Assembly: GCA_023079485.1 (NCBI GenBank)
Contig: CM041085.1
Span: 34,333,121-34,397,120 of the forward strand
Length of the DNA stretch: 64,000 bases
Reading direction: 5' to 3'
From: Archilochus colubris
Lineage: Eukaryota > Chordata > Aves > Apodiformes > Trochilidae
Each line of letters opens with the position of its first letter. The stretch's first letter is position 1. The notes beneath the pieces were generated by a model. The model was not told the DNA's origin. It ran no database searches and saw nothing but the letters and a program-made list of their open reading frames with translations. This document shows, one piece after another, positions 37,902 to 49,833 of the stretch. The position numbers were made by a program, and so were the translations under genes.

Positions 37902-37909
37902 TGACGTCA
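37902..37909. promoter_or_regulatory. Palindromic CRE (TGACGTCA)
   Basis: A perfect eight-base cAMP-response element palindrome at the right shoulder of the CpG island. Full CRE sites in CpG islands are commonly bound by CREB/ATF proteins. It lies about 0.5 kb upstream of the inferred STX11 start, so it could serve STX11 or a divergent transcript. Confidence 0.55.
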
Positions 37910-37910
37910 G

Positions 37911-40900
37911 AGGAGCGTATGGGAACGTAAAGGAAACGAACTGCTGCTCCTTAGCGTGGGCAAGAGATGATGAACTCCTGGCACAGTGTTTCAGGCTGAA
38001 GGTCAAATTTAGACCATTTTTGGGTGGTGACTTTGACTGTTCCTGGGAAAACATCACCTTCCTCATCGTTCTAACTTAAAAAAACCCAAAAAAAAACCCC
38101 AACAAACAAACAAACAAACACCCCACAAAACAACCAAAAAGCAACCAAACAAAAAGCCCCCAACACCATAGAACTTTGATCGTGCAGTTGTTACTACACA
38201 CTAAAACCATGCAGATGTAAGCCACACAAGTACTTCTGGGGGTTATTACATCCTTATGTTACAGGAAGTTTTTTGTTTTCTCAAAAATTTATTTGGGTGT
38301 ACATGTATAATCAGAGATACTTTGAATCAGTAGTTTTTGAAAGGTCAGAAGTTACTTTTTTGTTGGTGACACTTAAGAGCTGAAAGAACATTTGTACTTT
38401 CCTGAGCCTTTTTCAGTTATAAGGCTTCAAAATTTTGGTTACATTGAATTGACCCCATCCTTCTGCCATGATGGAGACTGCTGGGGCGACGTACAAAGCT
38501 CCCTCCTTATTTTCTATGCTGTTGTTGTTTCAGGAAAAAAAACCTTAAGCAGCAGGTACATACTTGAGGCTTTATGGTTAACAGTCAGTTAAAAATATAT
38601 CTGATATACTTTCTAGGCTCTTTCTACTTGTACGAAAAGTTTAAAAAAGACCATACTGCAGGGTCCTTCCATGTGGAACCATTTTGCTCTTAGACCTTGA
38701 TTGTGGAGCTGAATTTACATAGATGGGTCTCATCAGCCCTCTAAGACTGCCTGAAGACATTGAATTATGAGTGGGTTTTCTTTTTCAAGCTGCTTCTTTA
38801 TGAGACCAGCTGCACCACCCTTAAGTCACGAGGAGGTGGCTCTCTCTTTGCCACTGGACCACAGAAAGCAACCAGGCCTTCAGTGTTGTTAATGCAAACA
38901 GAGCTGAAAATAAAGCTGCCTGTTAATGTAATTTCACAGGTAATCAAAGATATGTGTATGGTATGGAGCAACAAATTAACCTGCTGTTGTTCCAGCAATA
39001 GCAAAGCTATGGGTACACTGATTAATGTGCCTGGTGACCAAGTCAGGAGCAAAATGCTCATCTGGAAAGATCTGGAATTTCTGAGGAGGGTATGGGAGAC
39101 CAAATAGAAAGCATCAAGTCTCCTCTGCTTTCAGTTACACTTTCAGTCACTGAGTAGCAGGCAAGGTAGCAATATTATTAAATTACTAATCTTCTAAGAA
39201 AGGATATGGAAACTGAGAGGACTTAATTACTTCTATAAATTTTGTCTTTTAGATTAGATAAGGTTAGAGAAGGTTGAAAAATTTCAGACTGCTAGCTAAT
39301 TAAGCTACATGAATAGGTAGCTAAAAAAAATCACCACTGACAAACCAGGCCCCTGAAGTTCTTGAACGCATTATGTTACTAAGATGCTACAAAAGGGTGC
39401 TCATTTGCACAGTGTTATAAGAAACAAAACCATGCAAGTCATGTGAAAAGATTGCCACATCATCCTACATATGAAAGACACTTGGTTTGGATTATTACAT
39501 TCATTTCAGTCACTTTTGAAATAACATGAACAAGTGAAGACTCATAATGAAAATTATTCAACAGACAGAAGTGATTTGCCCATACAAGAGATTTAAAATT
39601 TTAAGTCTTGTCATTTTATCCTCCCTTGAGTCCAGAGAAGCATTGCATATAAAGCCACAAAGGCAATGAACTTTTTTTCCACTTTGTACAATCTCTTATT
39701 ATGTGGGAGACAGTTAATGAAAATTGTCATTTATCAGTGAAAGGAAGTACTCCATTTACAAAGATCAAGAGAGAATTAATTAGTGTTGAGAACACTGATG
39801 GCAATTTTTTTTTTAAAGAGGTTGAGTAGCATAAAAGGCAATAGTTCTAGAGGCAGGAATCCACTTCCCTTTTAGTTCTTTTTCTCTCATAAGAGCTTTT
39901 TTTTTTCCCCTTAAAGATTTCTAATTCTGGCCCAGATCTTGAGTGATGGCTTTGGATGAGCCACATTTTACTTCCAGTTTCCTTATCTCTGGAAAGAGGA
40001 AAGGTGTTATTACTTTCAGTGCTCTTAAATGTGTAGTGCAAAGTAACATATAAATAAAATGGAGCCTTATGTACATTAAAATACCTTGAGAATGTCCAGT
40101 AGTTCAAGGACAGTTCACAGGGCATAGGGACAGCCTGTGCCAGGGATACCCTGCATCTCTCTGCTTTGGTGCCTGATGCTTCTAATCAAGGCGCCTACCA
40201 GGATAGTCACAAAATAGCCTGACCAAGTTTCTTCCAAAGCCCAAGAAATTAGCAATTACATGGATCCAGACTTCTCTTTGTTACTTCTTAGCAACAGCTC
40301 AGGGTATTTGAGTTCTGGGTGTCTCAGTTTTGGGAATGAGCAGTTTCACCGGGCCAGTTATAGTTACACTTCCAACTCCTTACGCTAATCTACTATATAG
40401 AAATACCCCTCTATTTGGCTTGAGTTTGCCCATGGTACAGAACACTGTGCAGCCCTAACACCTGTACTTATTTAAAATGTGGAGTTATATTGCTGTCAGT
40501 CTATAATAACTGACACTTGTGAAACTTTTAGCTAAAATAGAGCACATTGCTGCCAGTCCATTTTTGTAGCACAGAGACAGCTCCTGGATGCATGAGAAAT
40601 CCACATAGGCTTTTCTGGATGTGCAGTACAAATGAGCCTCTTTTAAGCTAGAATCAGGTCTGATGTAATCTAGCACACACTGATTCAATGAAATGACTGT
40701 TTTGTGGTCCTGGACAAATAACTTCGTATTAGTACCAACTTTTTTCTTTTTAACCTCATGGATCATGAAGTTCTTCTGAAATAAATTGTTTTCTCTGTTG
40801 CCAAGGTGAGGAAGGGAGACAATGAAAGCCATATGCTGGGAAATTCTTTCACTAATTTACTAATTTAACTTAATTTACCAGCAGTCTTCAGCAAGTGTCC

Positions 40901-43130
40901 CAGGATTCTGGGAGGCACCTGCTATCAGCCACACTTCAGACCTCATAGTTAAGAAATGACAAGGTAGAATGCACTGGGGGCACAGAATAGCTTTACTGTA
41001 ATGCCACTGGAGCCCCCAGGTCTCCTCCCATTTATCCCAGTCATGCAGTGTCTCTGTACATGAAGCACTCTGCGTGGAAGTGAGTAAGGCAAAAGGGCAA
41101 CTCCATCCCTGCCCCACTTTCATAAAGGTACCAGCTTCTGGTGGATGCAGCTGCCTCAGTGGCTGGTCACACAGAGATCAAACCCCACCAAATCTGCTGG
41201 AATCCTGGGCAAGTCCCAACCACTGCCTGTCTGGCTCTGCACATGGGGACAGTGACAGCTCAGAGAGAGACTGAAGCAGCCAAGGGGTGCACTCATCTTT
41301 GTGTGTGCAGAAACTCTTAACTTCCAATGAACTGACTGTGCATCCATCAGGATAGAGCTGGGAATTGGCATGGTCACATAGACCCTGTAACTTCTGGATC
41401 TTTGAAAGCATCAGATGCTGACCTTTTAATTTGAACAGTTTATAGCCAAATGAGAAAACATATGTAGAAGTCCCAAAAACAATGGACCAAAACCAGAGCA
41501 CAAAGCCTCTATTTCAGTTACCAACCTAGAGAATAATTTGGTCTTAAAAATGGGGTTTATATATACACCTTTTACAAGTAGCATCTCTGTGTAGGTTGTG
41601 TGTTACTATGGCAGATAAGGAGTGCTGCACTGCTCCTGCATACTCATTTCTTATTTCTTCCTTGTATGTTCAGCTTCAGCAATGCAACCTGTCCTGGTTG
41701 TGCCTTGTTTTAAAGCTGGATAAATATCTGCAAGGAATAATTCGGGTATGGCTGATTTTAACTTGAGGTGGGGAATGGATTAGATTACTTCTTCAACCAT
41801 ATTTTAGCCTCATTTTCTAAATATTATAAAAATGTGTTAAGGTGCACTTACAATACAAAACATTAAAATACTCTAAAACATAAGACCACAGCTTCAGATG
41901 GTGTAAGTTCTCCAAGATTCAAGTCAAAGGCTGAAAGTGTTAACAAGTTAACAAGTGTTTCTTGTTAATATAATAAACAGTTACAATGACATGGTTACAT
42001 TTTGAGATATTAAAAGAAAACCTAGTATAGATATATTAAAAATATTGTAAGGGAAATCCGGTAGCTATATTTTTTATTCTGAGAAGTGAATTCCACATTC
42101 TTTTACTGAAAGAAAATTGTTTCTGGAAAGATATGTCACCTCATTCACATTTGTACCACATCTAGGAAAAGAAGCCTTGCTTCTTGGCCAAGGTAAGCAG
42201 ACAGTACCCTGAGAGAAATGCTACATAGATGGAGAGTAAGCATAGAAAACAATATTACATATGCTTATGGTACATGGCCTTGAACCACTGGGTTTGCTGG
42301 ATACCTGATAGCTGAGAATGCCAGTGTTATGCAGGTATTAGTAGGAAGGATGTTAGGTACAGTTTCTGTCTTGGATAATAATTTTTAGAGGCATAATAAA
42401 TAAAAGAAAAACAAGCTAACATAGAGCTATGCAAGAGAAGATGCTACATAAATAATAATCTAATGTCCTGCTCATATTTAATGCTAACTCTACAGCATAT
42501 ACAATTTCTGTAAATACCAATTTGGTGTGTATTTAAAATAAAGTATAACTTCACAAGGTAATTTAACAAGATAAGCCAAATAAATCTAACAGCAAAATTG
42601 TATAAACAGTCACCAATAATCAGTGCTCAGAATTCATCTAGGGAACAGAATCTATACTTCATTTCCATTGCAAATAACACACCAAGTATCTGCATATCAA
42701 TTTTCGTATCCTCCCTACCTGAAGATAGCAAGAGACAGACACAACAATTTTTGAAGAAAAATCTTTCTATTATACGATATAGCAAGAAAATTCTCCATGT
42801 TATGCTTGAGCTCTTGCCGTATCTGCAGTTTTAGTGACAGTTAAATTGATTACATCTAAGATAGCCCTTCTTCATACAGTTTTCCTCCCTCTTCGTCCCT
42901 CGGAGGGGGCGTGGAGTGGGGGTAGTCAGGTCACCCACTCAATTGATGATGTGCAGTCCCCTCCTTTAAACTCTATAGTAAACATGGTATGGAAAAAGAT
43001 GCACTGAGATGAGAGATACCCTATATTTCCATCTCCAGCCACCTTGGAATATACACTTTTTGTAAGGTTATTCTGTAGAGAAATAAGATAAATCAGGTGC
43101 CTTGAATTACCAGTGAGTGGGTGTGAGTCC
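37911..43130. other. Gene-free intergenic stretch
   Basis: No coding exon or RNA gene is recognised between the STX11 island and the GC-rich segment at 43 kb. It begins with a low-complexity A/C-rich tract at about 38078-38165 and is otherwise AT-rich unique-looking DNA. Open frames reach at most about 115 codons and show no domain. Confidence 0.45.
38078..38165 (+). repeat. A/C-rich low-complexity tract
   Basis: Runs of A broken by CCC and CAAA units, including four consecutive AAAC repeats near 38105-38120. Similar A/C tracts occur at about 13895-13955, 25015-25060 and 52120-52155. The likely origin is slippage, with no function implied. Confidence 0.7.
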
Positions 43131-43139
43131 ACCTGGTCC

Positions 43140-43440
43140 TGATTAGGACAGGCCCCTATTGGGCATGAGCAAGGCCGGGGGGCCAATAAAGGTGGAACAC
43201 ACACCCACAGAGCAGACCCAGGCTCACTCTGGCACGAGGCATGGAGAGGCCAGCAGCTCATCGAGCCACTGGAGCAGGAAAGGCTCTTCCCACTACACTT
43301 CTACCCCGGAAGCGCTGTGTGGTGGCTGGAGTCTTGGAAGAGACCAGCGACTCATCGAGCACCAGGAGCAATAATGGCTCCTCCCGCAACATTATTCCAT
43401 TACCTACATGGCTCTATTCTTCTGTCTCCCTCTGACTGGA
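43140..43440 (+). repeat. Unclassified GC-rich insertion-like segment
   Basis: This segment is more GC-rich than its flanks. It contains an internal duplication: a stretch of about 50 bases at 43243-43293 recurs with mismatches at 43336-43387, a spacing of about 93 bases. Both copies share 'ctcatcgagc' followed by 'ggagca' and 'ggctc'. A CCAATAAAGG motif lies just before the first copy. The composition, the CCAAT/AATAAA-like box and the internal repeats would fit a solo LTR or another promoter-bearing element. I cannot define TG...CA ends, a target duplication or a family, so the class stays open. Confidence 0.35.
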
Positions 43441-43684
43441 TTCTCTGCATAGGATTTAGCCCCTTATGGGCCACAAAGATCAGAATTGCTCTTGCAAATC
43501 AAAATCAAAGCACATTTGTGGACCTTCTCTGGTCAGTGAGAATGTATGGACATGAGGTTTGGAAACCTTTGCAATGATCCCTCTGCTGCTTTATGTTTTG
43601 CTTACTCTTGGGAGAGAGCATCAACATCCCTGTTGATGTAGAGCTACATGGCCCAGAAAGTACATTACAGGTATAGGAAGAGTG

Positions 43685-43972
43685 TCCCTCTCCCCTCTCC
43701 CCTCTCCCCTCTCCCCTCTCCCCTCTCTCTCCCTCTCTCCCCCCTCTCCCCTTCTCCTCCCTCTCCCCTCTCCCCTCCCCTCTCCCTCTCCCCTCTCCCT
43801 CTCCCCTCTCCCCTCCCCTCCCTCCTCCCCTCTCCCTCCCCCCTCTCCCTCTCCCTCTCCCTCTCCCCTCCCTCTCCCTCCTCCTCTCCCTCTCCCCTCT
43901 CCCCTCTCTCTCTCCCCCTCTCCCCTCTCTCCCTCTCCCCTCTCCCCTCTCCCCTCTCCCCTCTCCCTCTCT
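43685..43972 (+). repeat. (CCCTCT)n-type polypyrimidine tract
   Basis: About 290 bases composed only of C and T, built from TCCCC, TCT and CCCTCT units. It is followed directly by 'gtaataaag'. The pure homopurine-homopyrimidine character with mirror symmetry makes triplex (H-DNA) formation plausible. Serine/proline/leucine or glycine/glutamate/arginine open frames across it are translation artefacts. Length is likely polymorphic and assembly-sensitive. Confidence 0.95.
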
Positions 43973-44009
43973 GTAATAAAGTCAACAGTTTTAGAATTTC
44001 CATTATGAT

Positions 44010-44450
44010 GAGGATTCAGATGAACTTGAGCAAGTCCAGGAGAGAGTCACCAAGATGGCTGGAGGATTGGAGTATGTGATGTGTGAGGAGAACCTGAAGG
44101 AACCGGGCTTGTTTAGCCTGGAGAAGGAAAGATTCAGGAGACACAGCAGCAGCCTTAAAGTACTGACAGGGAGATTGCTGATACAGGTGTATGGCAGGAG
44201 AATGAGAAACAACGCTCATAAATTGAGACAGAGTGAGTTCCAATAAGATATTGACAAAAATTTCCCACTATGAGGGCAGTGGGGCATTGGACAAATGATT
44301 GTCAGAGAAGTCATAGAATCTCTGTTCTTTGAGGCTTTCAAGACCCAGATGGACAAAGTCCAGAGAGGTCAAAAATCAGGTTGATTCTTCTTTGAGCACC
44401 AGAGTGGACAAAGTTTGGAGGCCTCTTCTAACCTGTGATTCTGATGTGGT
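44010..44450 (+). mobile_element. Old CR1 LINE fragment
   Basis: Diverged plus-strand CR1. Recognisable parts are 'gagcaagtccaggagagagt', 'ggcttgtttagcctggagaa', 'gaggtcaaaaatcaggttga' and 'ggaggcctcttctaacctgt', the typical order from the ORF2 end to the 3' UTR. It has many indels. It lies immediately left of a younger CR1 copy in the same orientation and is clearly an independent, older insertion. Confidence 0.8.
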
Positions 44451-44756
44451 CTGAAATCATCAGCTGTAGAGGCCAGGCACTGAAAGATGCCTCTAAGTAG
44501 CAAGCCCTTAAATACCACATCCTGCATAGCAAGAGCAGCCATGTTCCTGTTACCACATGAGCAGAGTCTTAAGATAGGCTCATTAGCTGGCTCTTCATTA
44601 CTCAACATTCTCACTGCACCACACTTAATTTGATTCTAATCTTGGTTACCAATCTACTAAGCTTATTTTCTAGACATTTGATACTTCTAGTGATACATAC
44701 CTGCAGTTCAACTGTTTGCAGCTTTCTTTGAAAACAACTCTGTCTTCATTTAGGCA

Positions 44757-45289
44757 TCATTCCAGTTCTGGGCCCCCCAGTTTCCAGTTCTGGGCCCCCC
44801 AGTTTAGGAAGGATATTGAGGTCCTGGAGCAGGTCCAAAGGAGGGCAACTAGGCTGGTGAAGGGACTCGAGCACAGACCCTATGAGGAGAGGCTGAGGGA
44901 GCTGGGGCTGTTCAGCCTGGAGAAGAGGAGGCTCAGGGGAGACCTCATCACTCTCTACAACTCCCTGAAAGGAGGGTGTAGCCAGGTGGGGTTGGTCTCT
45001 TTTCCCAGGCAACTCTCAGCAAGACAAGAGGGCATGGTCTCAAGTTGTGCCAGGGGAGGTTTAGGTTAGATATTAGAAAGAATTTCTTTACGGAGAGGGT
45101 GATCAGGCATTGGAATGGGCTGCCCAGGGAAGTAGTGGATTCTCCGTCCCTGGAGATATTTAAAAAGAGACTGGATGTGGCACTCAGTGCCATGGTCTAG
45201 CAACCGCAACGGTGGTTCAAGGGTTGGACTCGATGATCTCTGAGGTCCCTTCCAACCCAGCCAATTCTATGATTCTACGATTCTATGAT
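44757..45289 (+). mobile_element. CR1 LINE 3' end, relatively young
   Basis: Plus-strand CR1 containing the end of ORF2 and a full 3' UTR, closing with three ATTCTATGAT-like repeats at 45264-45289. The translated part shows the CR1 reverse-transcriptase C-terminal block [19 protein letters not shown] and [14 protein letters not shown], with the frame open for over 80 codons. A 22-base segment (ccagttctgggccccccagt plus tt) is duplicated in tandem at 44762-44783 and 44784-44805, at the 5' truncation edge. It is closely similar to the copies at 49066 and 60701. Confidence 0.95.
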
Positions 45290-48200
45290 CTGGATAGAGC
45301 CTCTACCTACATTCTGTCTGTCAGTGCAAGAGATGAAACACATGCTCCTGGCATCAGCCAGTGGCCTGAGAGCATGCATTGCCAAACTGATCCTGCATTA
45401 GGAGGTGCTGAGGTGTATCCAGGCTGTTTGTGACTTGGTCACAGAATTTTAGCAGGCACTTTAGCAGTTTAACAAGTGTTGCCAGAATATTACAAGTCAT
45501 AAGACAGATTGATTAGATGCAGACAAGCATTTCCCGAATTCTCTTGCACACTCAGTAATGTGCCCATCAGCCTTCAAATCTATAATACGTGGAAAATTTT
45601 AAAGTCTTATTCCCTGAAGACAAAAGGAGATAGATGTGCCAGTTGTTGAAGGGCAACATTGCACTTGCAAGATGATTTTCTAGGTAATGTAAGAAACCCT
45701 GCCCTACATGTGGTTTTCATGACAATTCAATTAAGTTGATGGACTAAGATAGGTTTTCAATTTATGTGACAACAATAATAATATTGGATTACATTTATAA
45801 ACCATGTTCCACTTCAGGCTCTCTACACCAATTTGCAAGCAATTTAAAAATACTGTTACGTGCATTGCTACCCATGTATTATAGATGGGAAGAAATCATA
45901 CAAAGTGTCAAAATGCCTACAGGTATACAGAAAGCCTCGATCTAATTACAAGCTGCATCCAAATCCTCTGAGTGCTAGTCCTTCCCTTTCATGAAAAGAT
46001 TACATGTCTTTTCATGTCTTTGCATTTTTTGTAGATATTTTGCTTCTCTCAAGGTTTATACCTCTGCACAGCCATATTGCTACTTCTCTCCCTTAAAATA
46101 TTTAAGTGTGAATGCTATACAGCTGGGATAGAAAATAGCATGTGATACTTAATAGTAAGTCTACATAATTTAAAATTAATTGCCAAATTCATCTTTCAGT
46201 GAAGTCAAAAGAAGTTTGGCTATGCCCATGAAGTGAGACAGCCCAATACAAAAACATTCAGGAAGAATGGGACAGAGAACAGGCAGGGGGCTGTTTTGAT
46301 ACTGGTATAGAGGATAATCAAAACTTAAACATCATGTGCCAAAGTGAGTAAATAGACCATGTGTGTCCTCTGGCCAGTGTCCTTAAGACAAGACACAGAA
46401 AACAAAATTAAATTAATCATAAAAATATTCTTGCAGCTGGCTTTTGGCCCAAACCAGCCCCTAGATTCAGACAACTGCAAATCACAGCTAGACTTGTGAT
46501 TGCCCCAGCTTCCTAATGATCTGATCCAAAAATCCTAGCTCTGATGCCACTAATCTTGGGGAAGCAGGGGTTCACACCCAGGCACAGGTACATCAACCTA
46601 AACTTAGTACAACCACAGATCAGTAGGAAAGGTTTTGCACTAGCATACCTTCATTAGAGTACCTTTCTTAGGAAAAAACCTACTACCGACTACTCCTGTC
46701 TAAGTCCAAAGTTTGTTTCTTTCACAAGCCATTAATAGCATTCAGGAGAAAACTTTTCTTGAGAGAGCCCCCTAATAACCAGTAGCTGTGGGATTTCTGA
46801 GATGGAGGTTGCATTCAAGCAGCTGCAAAGATACTGTCAGAGACAATGTACAAGTTGTTGTTTTTCTGATGCACATAGGTAGAAGTACTTGAGAAGTGTA
46901 TTCAGATGCACCACCCTGTTCACTGCCCGGGCTCATCGCGGACAAAAAATGTTTCATTTTGGTTTGGGTAAGAAAGTGAAAATTTTCATATAGAAGTGAC
47001 AGAACTCATTGGAGTTAAGCTTATAACTGTCTCTGCAAACAAATCAAAATGCAGCTCTCTGAGGAGCTCCACGGTGTGCAGTGTGAGAAAGGCAAGAAAT
47101 GTGTCAGCATTGAGTGTGGGCTCAGCTCCTGCACAAGGATGTAGGAGGAAACAGAAACTTTACTAACAATAACATTTTCCAGTGGGCTGATTTACCCAAA
47201 GCAAATCATTATGGTCATAAACAAGTCTCACCTAGATGTAGTGTGCTGAGCTGAGTCAGTGAAAAATCTTCAGGGAGAGCAGGAGGCACAGCTGAGTGAT
47301 GGGCACAGCACCAGCAAGGAGCTGCTCTGCCACCAGGTCAGTTTGGGATTTCTAGTATGGGATTTAATTGCTACCTGTAACACCAACATTTATTCAGTTA
47401 AAGACTATTGCACTTCCTAATATGTTTTTCAAAAGGAACAATGACATCCATAAAGTAGTTGAGTGCCCTTCACATTAGTTTTTCCTCTAAATTTATGGCT
47501 AACTCTTTCTTAAAACAGTTACATGCTTCTGTTTCTTTGGCTGGTAGAGCACTAGACAAATTGCTCTCTTTCAATGCAAAACTTTTTTTCTAATTCCTCT
47601 TGAGCATCAGATCTTCTGAGCTAAAAGGCCATTTTTTTCTCCCACAAGCAGTAGTCAAAACAATATAGTTAAATCTGCTGGTAGATTTTGGCTTGTTACT
47701 TCTAAGGCACTTTTGGGAACTCTACACATATACAAAAGATCCACCTTCTTTCCTAGCCCTAATTTACCGCTGAATATAGTTCATTGCTAAGTGCTTAAAT
47801 AGGATAACAACAGTCCCTTAAAAGAGGTGAAAAGCACTGATGCTGGGTTTTTGATTTAAGCTCCATGTGAGGATATGTTAGGCTAGCAATGGCAACTGGT
47901 TTTAACAGTGAAGGAAAACAGGGATTACTTTTTTCCCAGTGTGAAGGAAGAAACACTTGGCCAGATCCCAGGGACTGTGGAAGAAAGAAGAGCAGGGCCT
48001 TTCAGGAAGAGACATTCCATGTGTACCACTGAAATGATTCAAACTGTAATTAACTATCCCTGCTATCCCAAAATACAGGTGCATGTGCTGTTGGGGATGA
48101 GATGAGTATCAAATAGCAAACTGGTTCACTCAACAAGCTTGTTTTACCCTTCCAATTATGCAGGCAAGTTTGTGACTCAGCATCTTCACAAGTCTGTTCT

Positions 48201-49065
48201 CCACTGACAGGGCAAATCAGTTCTGCAGCTGAGCCAGCCAGAGCAGCCCTTTTTCCCAGTGATAACTTCAGCAGGCAGCCATGCTATGGAAAAGATTGTG
48301 CAGCCTTTAGTCTGTGTGCAGTTGCCTATGTAAGATAATTACATTTTAAAGATCTTCAGCTCATCTTCACACAAGAAACTAATTAAATGGGGGAGAAAAA
48401 AACTGTCTTGGGATTACACTGATCAGTGTTCATGGTCCTTTAACTGTAAGAGATTAGATTTTCTTTCCAATGGAGTTTTCTGTTGCTGCTGCTGTTTATT
48501 CATCCTTTACTTATAAAAACCATCGATCAACCTGTGGCAATTGCAACTGTAATTTAAAATTAATTTATTGTCTTTGATGTTTCTTCCAAGGGTTTCAGAT
48601 AATTCCCTACCTTTTAGAGTAGGAAGGTGCAGGTGCCATGCCAGTTCCAGGCAGTCACAGACTCATGCATGACATTGGCATAGGATTCTCTACCCCAGCC
48701 TTTTCTGGAAATGTTGACTTTTCTTGCTGGCACGTCTGGAACAATGATCTTTTCTTACCCTTCAGGCTTGATCTTTTTGAAGTGCCAGGTATGAATGACT
48801 GTTGCCAATGGTTTTAGCACCTGAAATACCTCACACCCTTAACACCTACTGACAGAACCTCCAGGCTGCATTTGGAGGTGAAAATGAAGAACCCACTGGG
48901 TAGATTGCACTTCCCTCTCCCTGTAAGAAGTATCTATCATTAGTCCTGTTCAAAACCAGGTTATCTTTATCCCCATGCCCAGAGGTGAATCTCAGCAATA
49001 ACCTCGTTAGTCAGTATTATAACCATCTCACCATGAGGCCACAGGTGAGGCCACACTGGGTTAAA
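45290..49065. other. Gene-free intergenic stretch
   Basis: AT-rich DNA without a recognised exon, RNA gene or repeat family. Short open frames only. It is bounded on both sides by related CR1 copies. Confidence 0.45.
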
Positions 49066-49234
49066 GGCATTGGAATGGGCTGCCCAGGGAAGTAGTGGAT
49101 TCTCCGTCCCTGGAGATATTTAAAAAGAGACTGGATGTGGCACTCAGTGCCATAGTCTAGCAACTGCAACGGTGGTAAAAGGGTTGGACTTGATGATCTC
49201 TGAGGTCCCTTCCAACCCAGCCAATTCTATGATT
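49066..49234 (+). mobile_element. CR1 LINE 3' terminal fragment
   Basis: About 170 bases nearly identical to 45108-45273 in the neighbouring CR1. It starts at 'ggcattggaatgggctgccc' and ends in 'ccaattctatgatt'. Differences are few, so it belongs to the same recent subfamily. It is strongly 5'-truncated, as is usual for CR1, and keeps only one and a half terminal repeats. Confidence 0.93.
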
Positions 49235-49650
49235 GTAGGAGAATGCCCTAGCCAAGAGGAGCTTGTCACTAAGTTACAGGAGGCTGAAAAAGATAGGGGA
49301 AAAAGAACAGAGAGTTACGGTTTGCAAATGTTTTAATTTCATACTGAAGCTTTTCCAAAATATCAGCACTCAGCTTGGTATGTGAATACCAAATTGTCTG
49401 TTCACCAGAAGAGCTATTCCGAGAGATGCATCAGTGTTCTACACAACCTGCACACATCCTGTTGGGGCAGAGTTTTCACAATGACTGGGACTTTCTTAAA
49501 GCCTCTGTCCCTGCAAGCATTTGAGCATGTGAATATGTCAGCTTTATTTTTCTAAAACTAAGTACCTTCAAACATCATACAAATAAATACTTTCATTTAT
49601 AGAGAAAAGCAAATACAGTCTAAGAGAAATACAGAATCATCTCAAAATGC

Positions 49651-49833
<183 letters not shown>

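Noticed and set aside
43648..44079. Serine/proline/leucine-rich and glycine/glutamate/arginine-rich open frames
   Set aside because: They are direct translations of the polypyrimidine tract on either strand.
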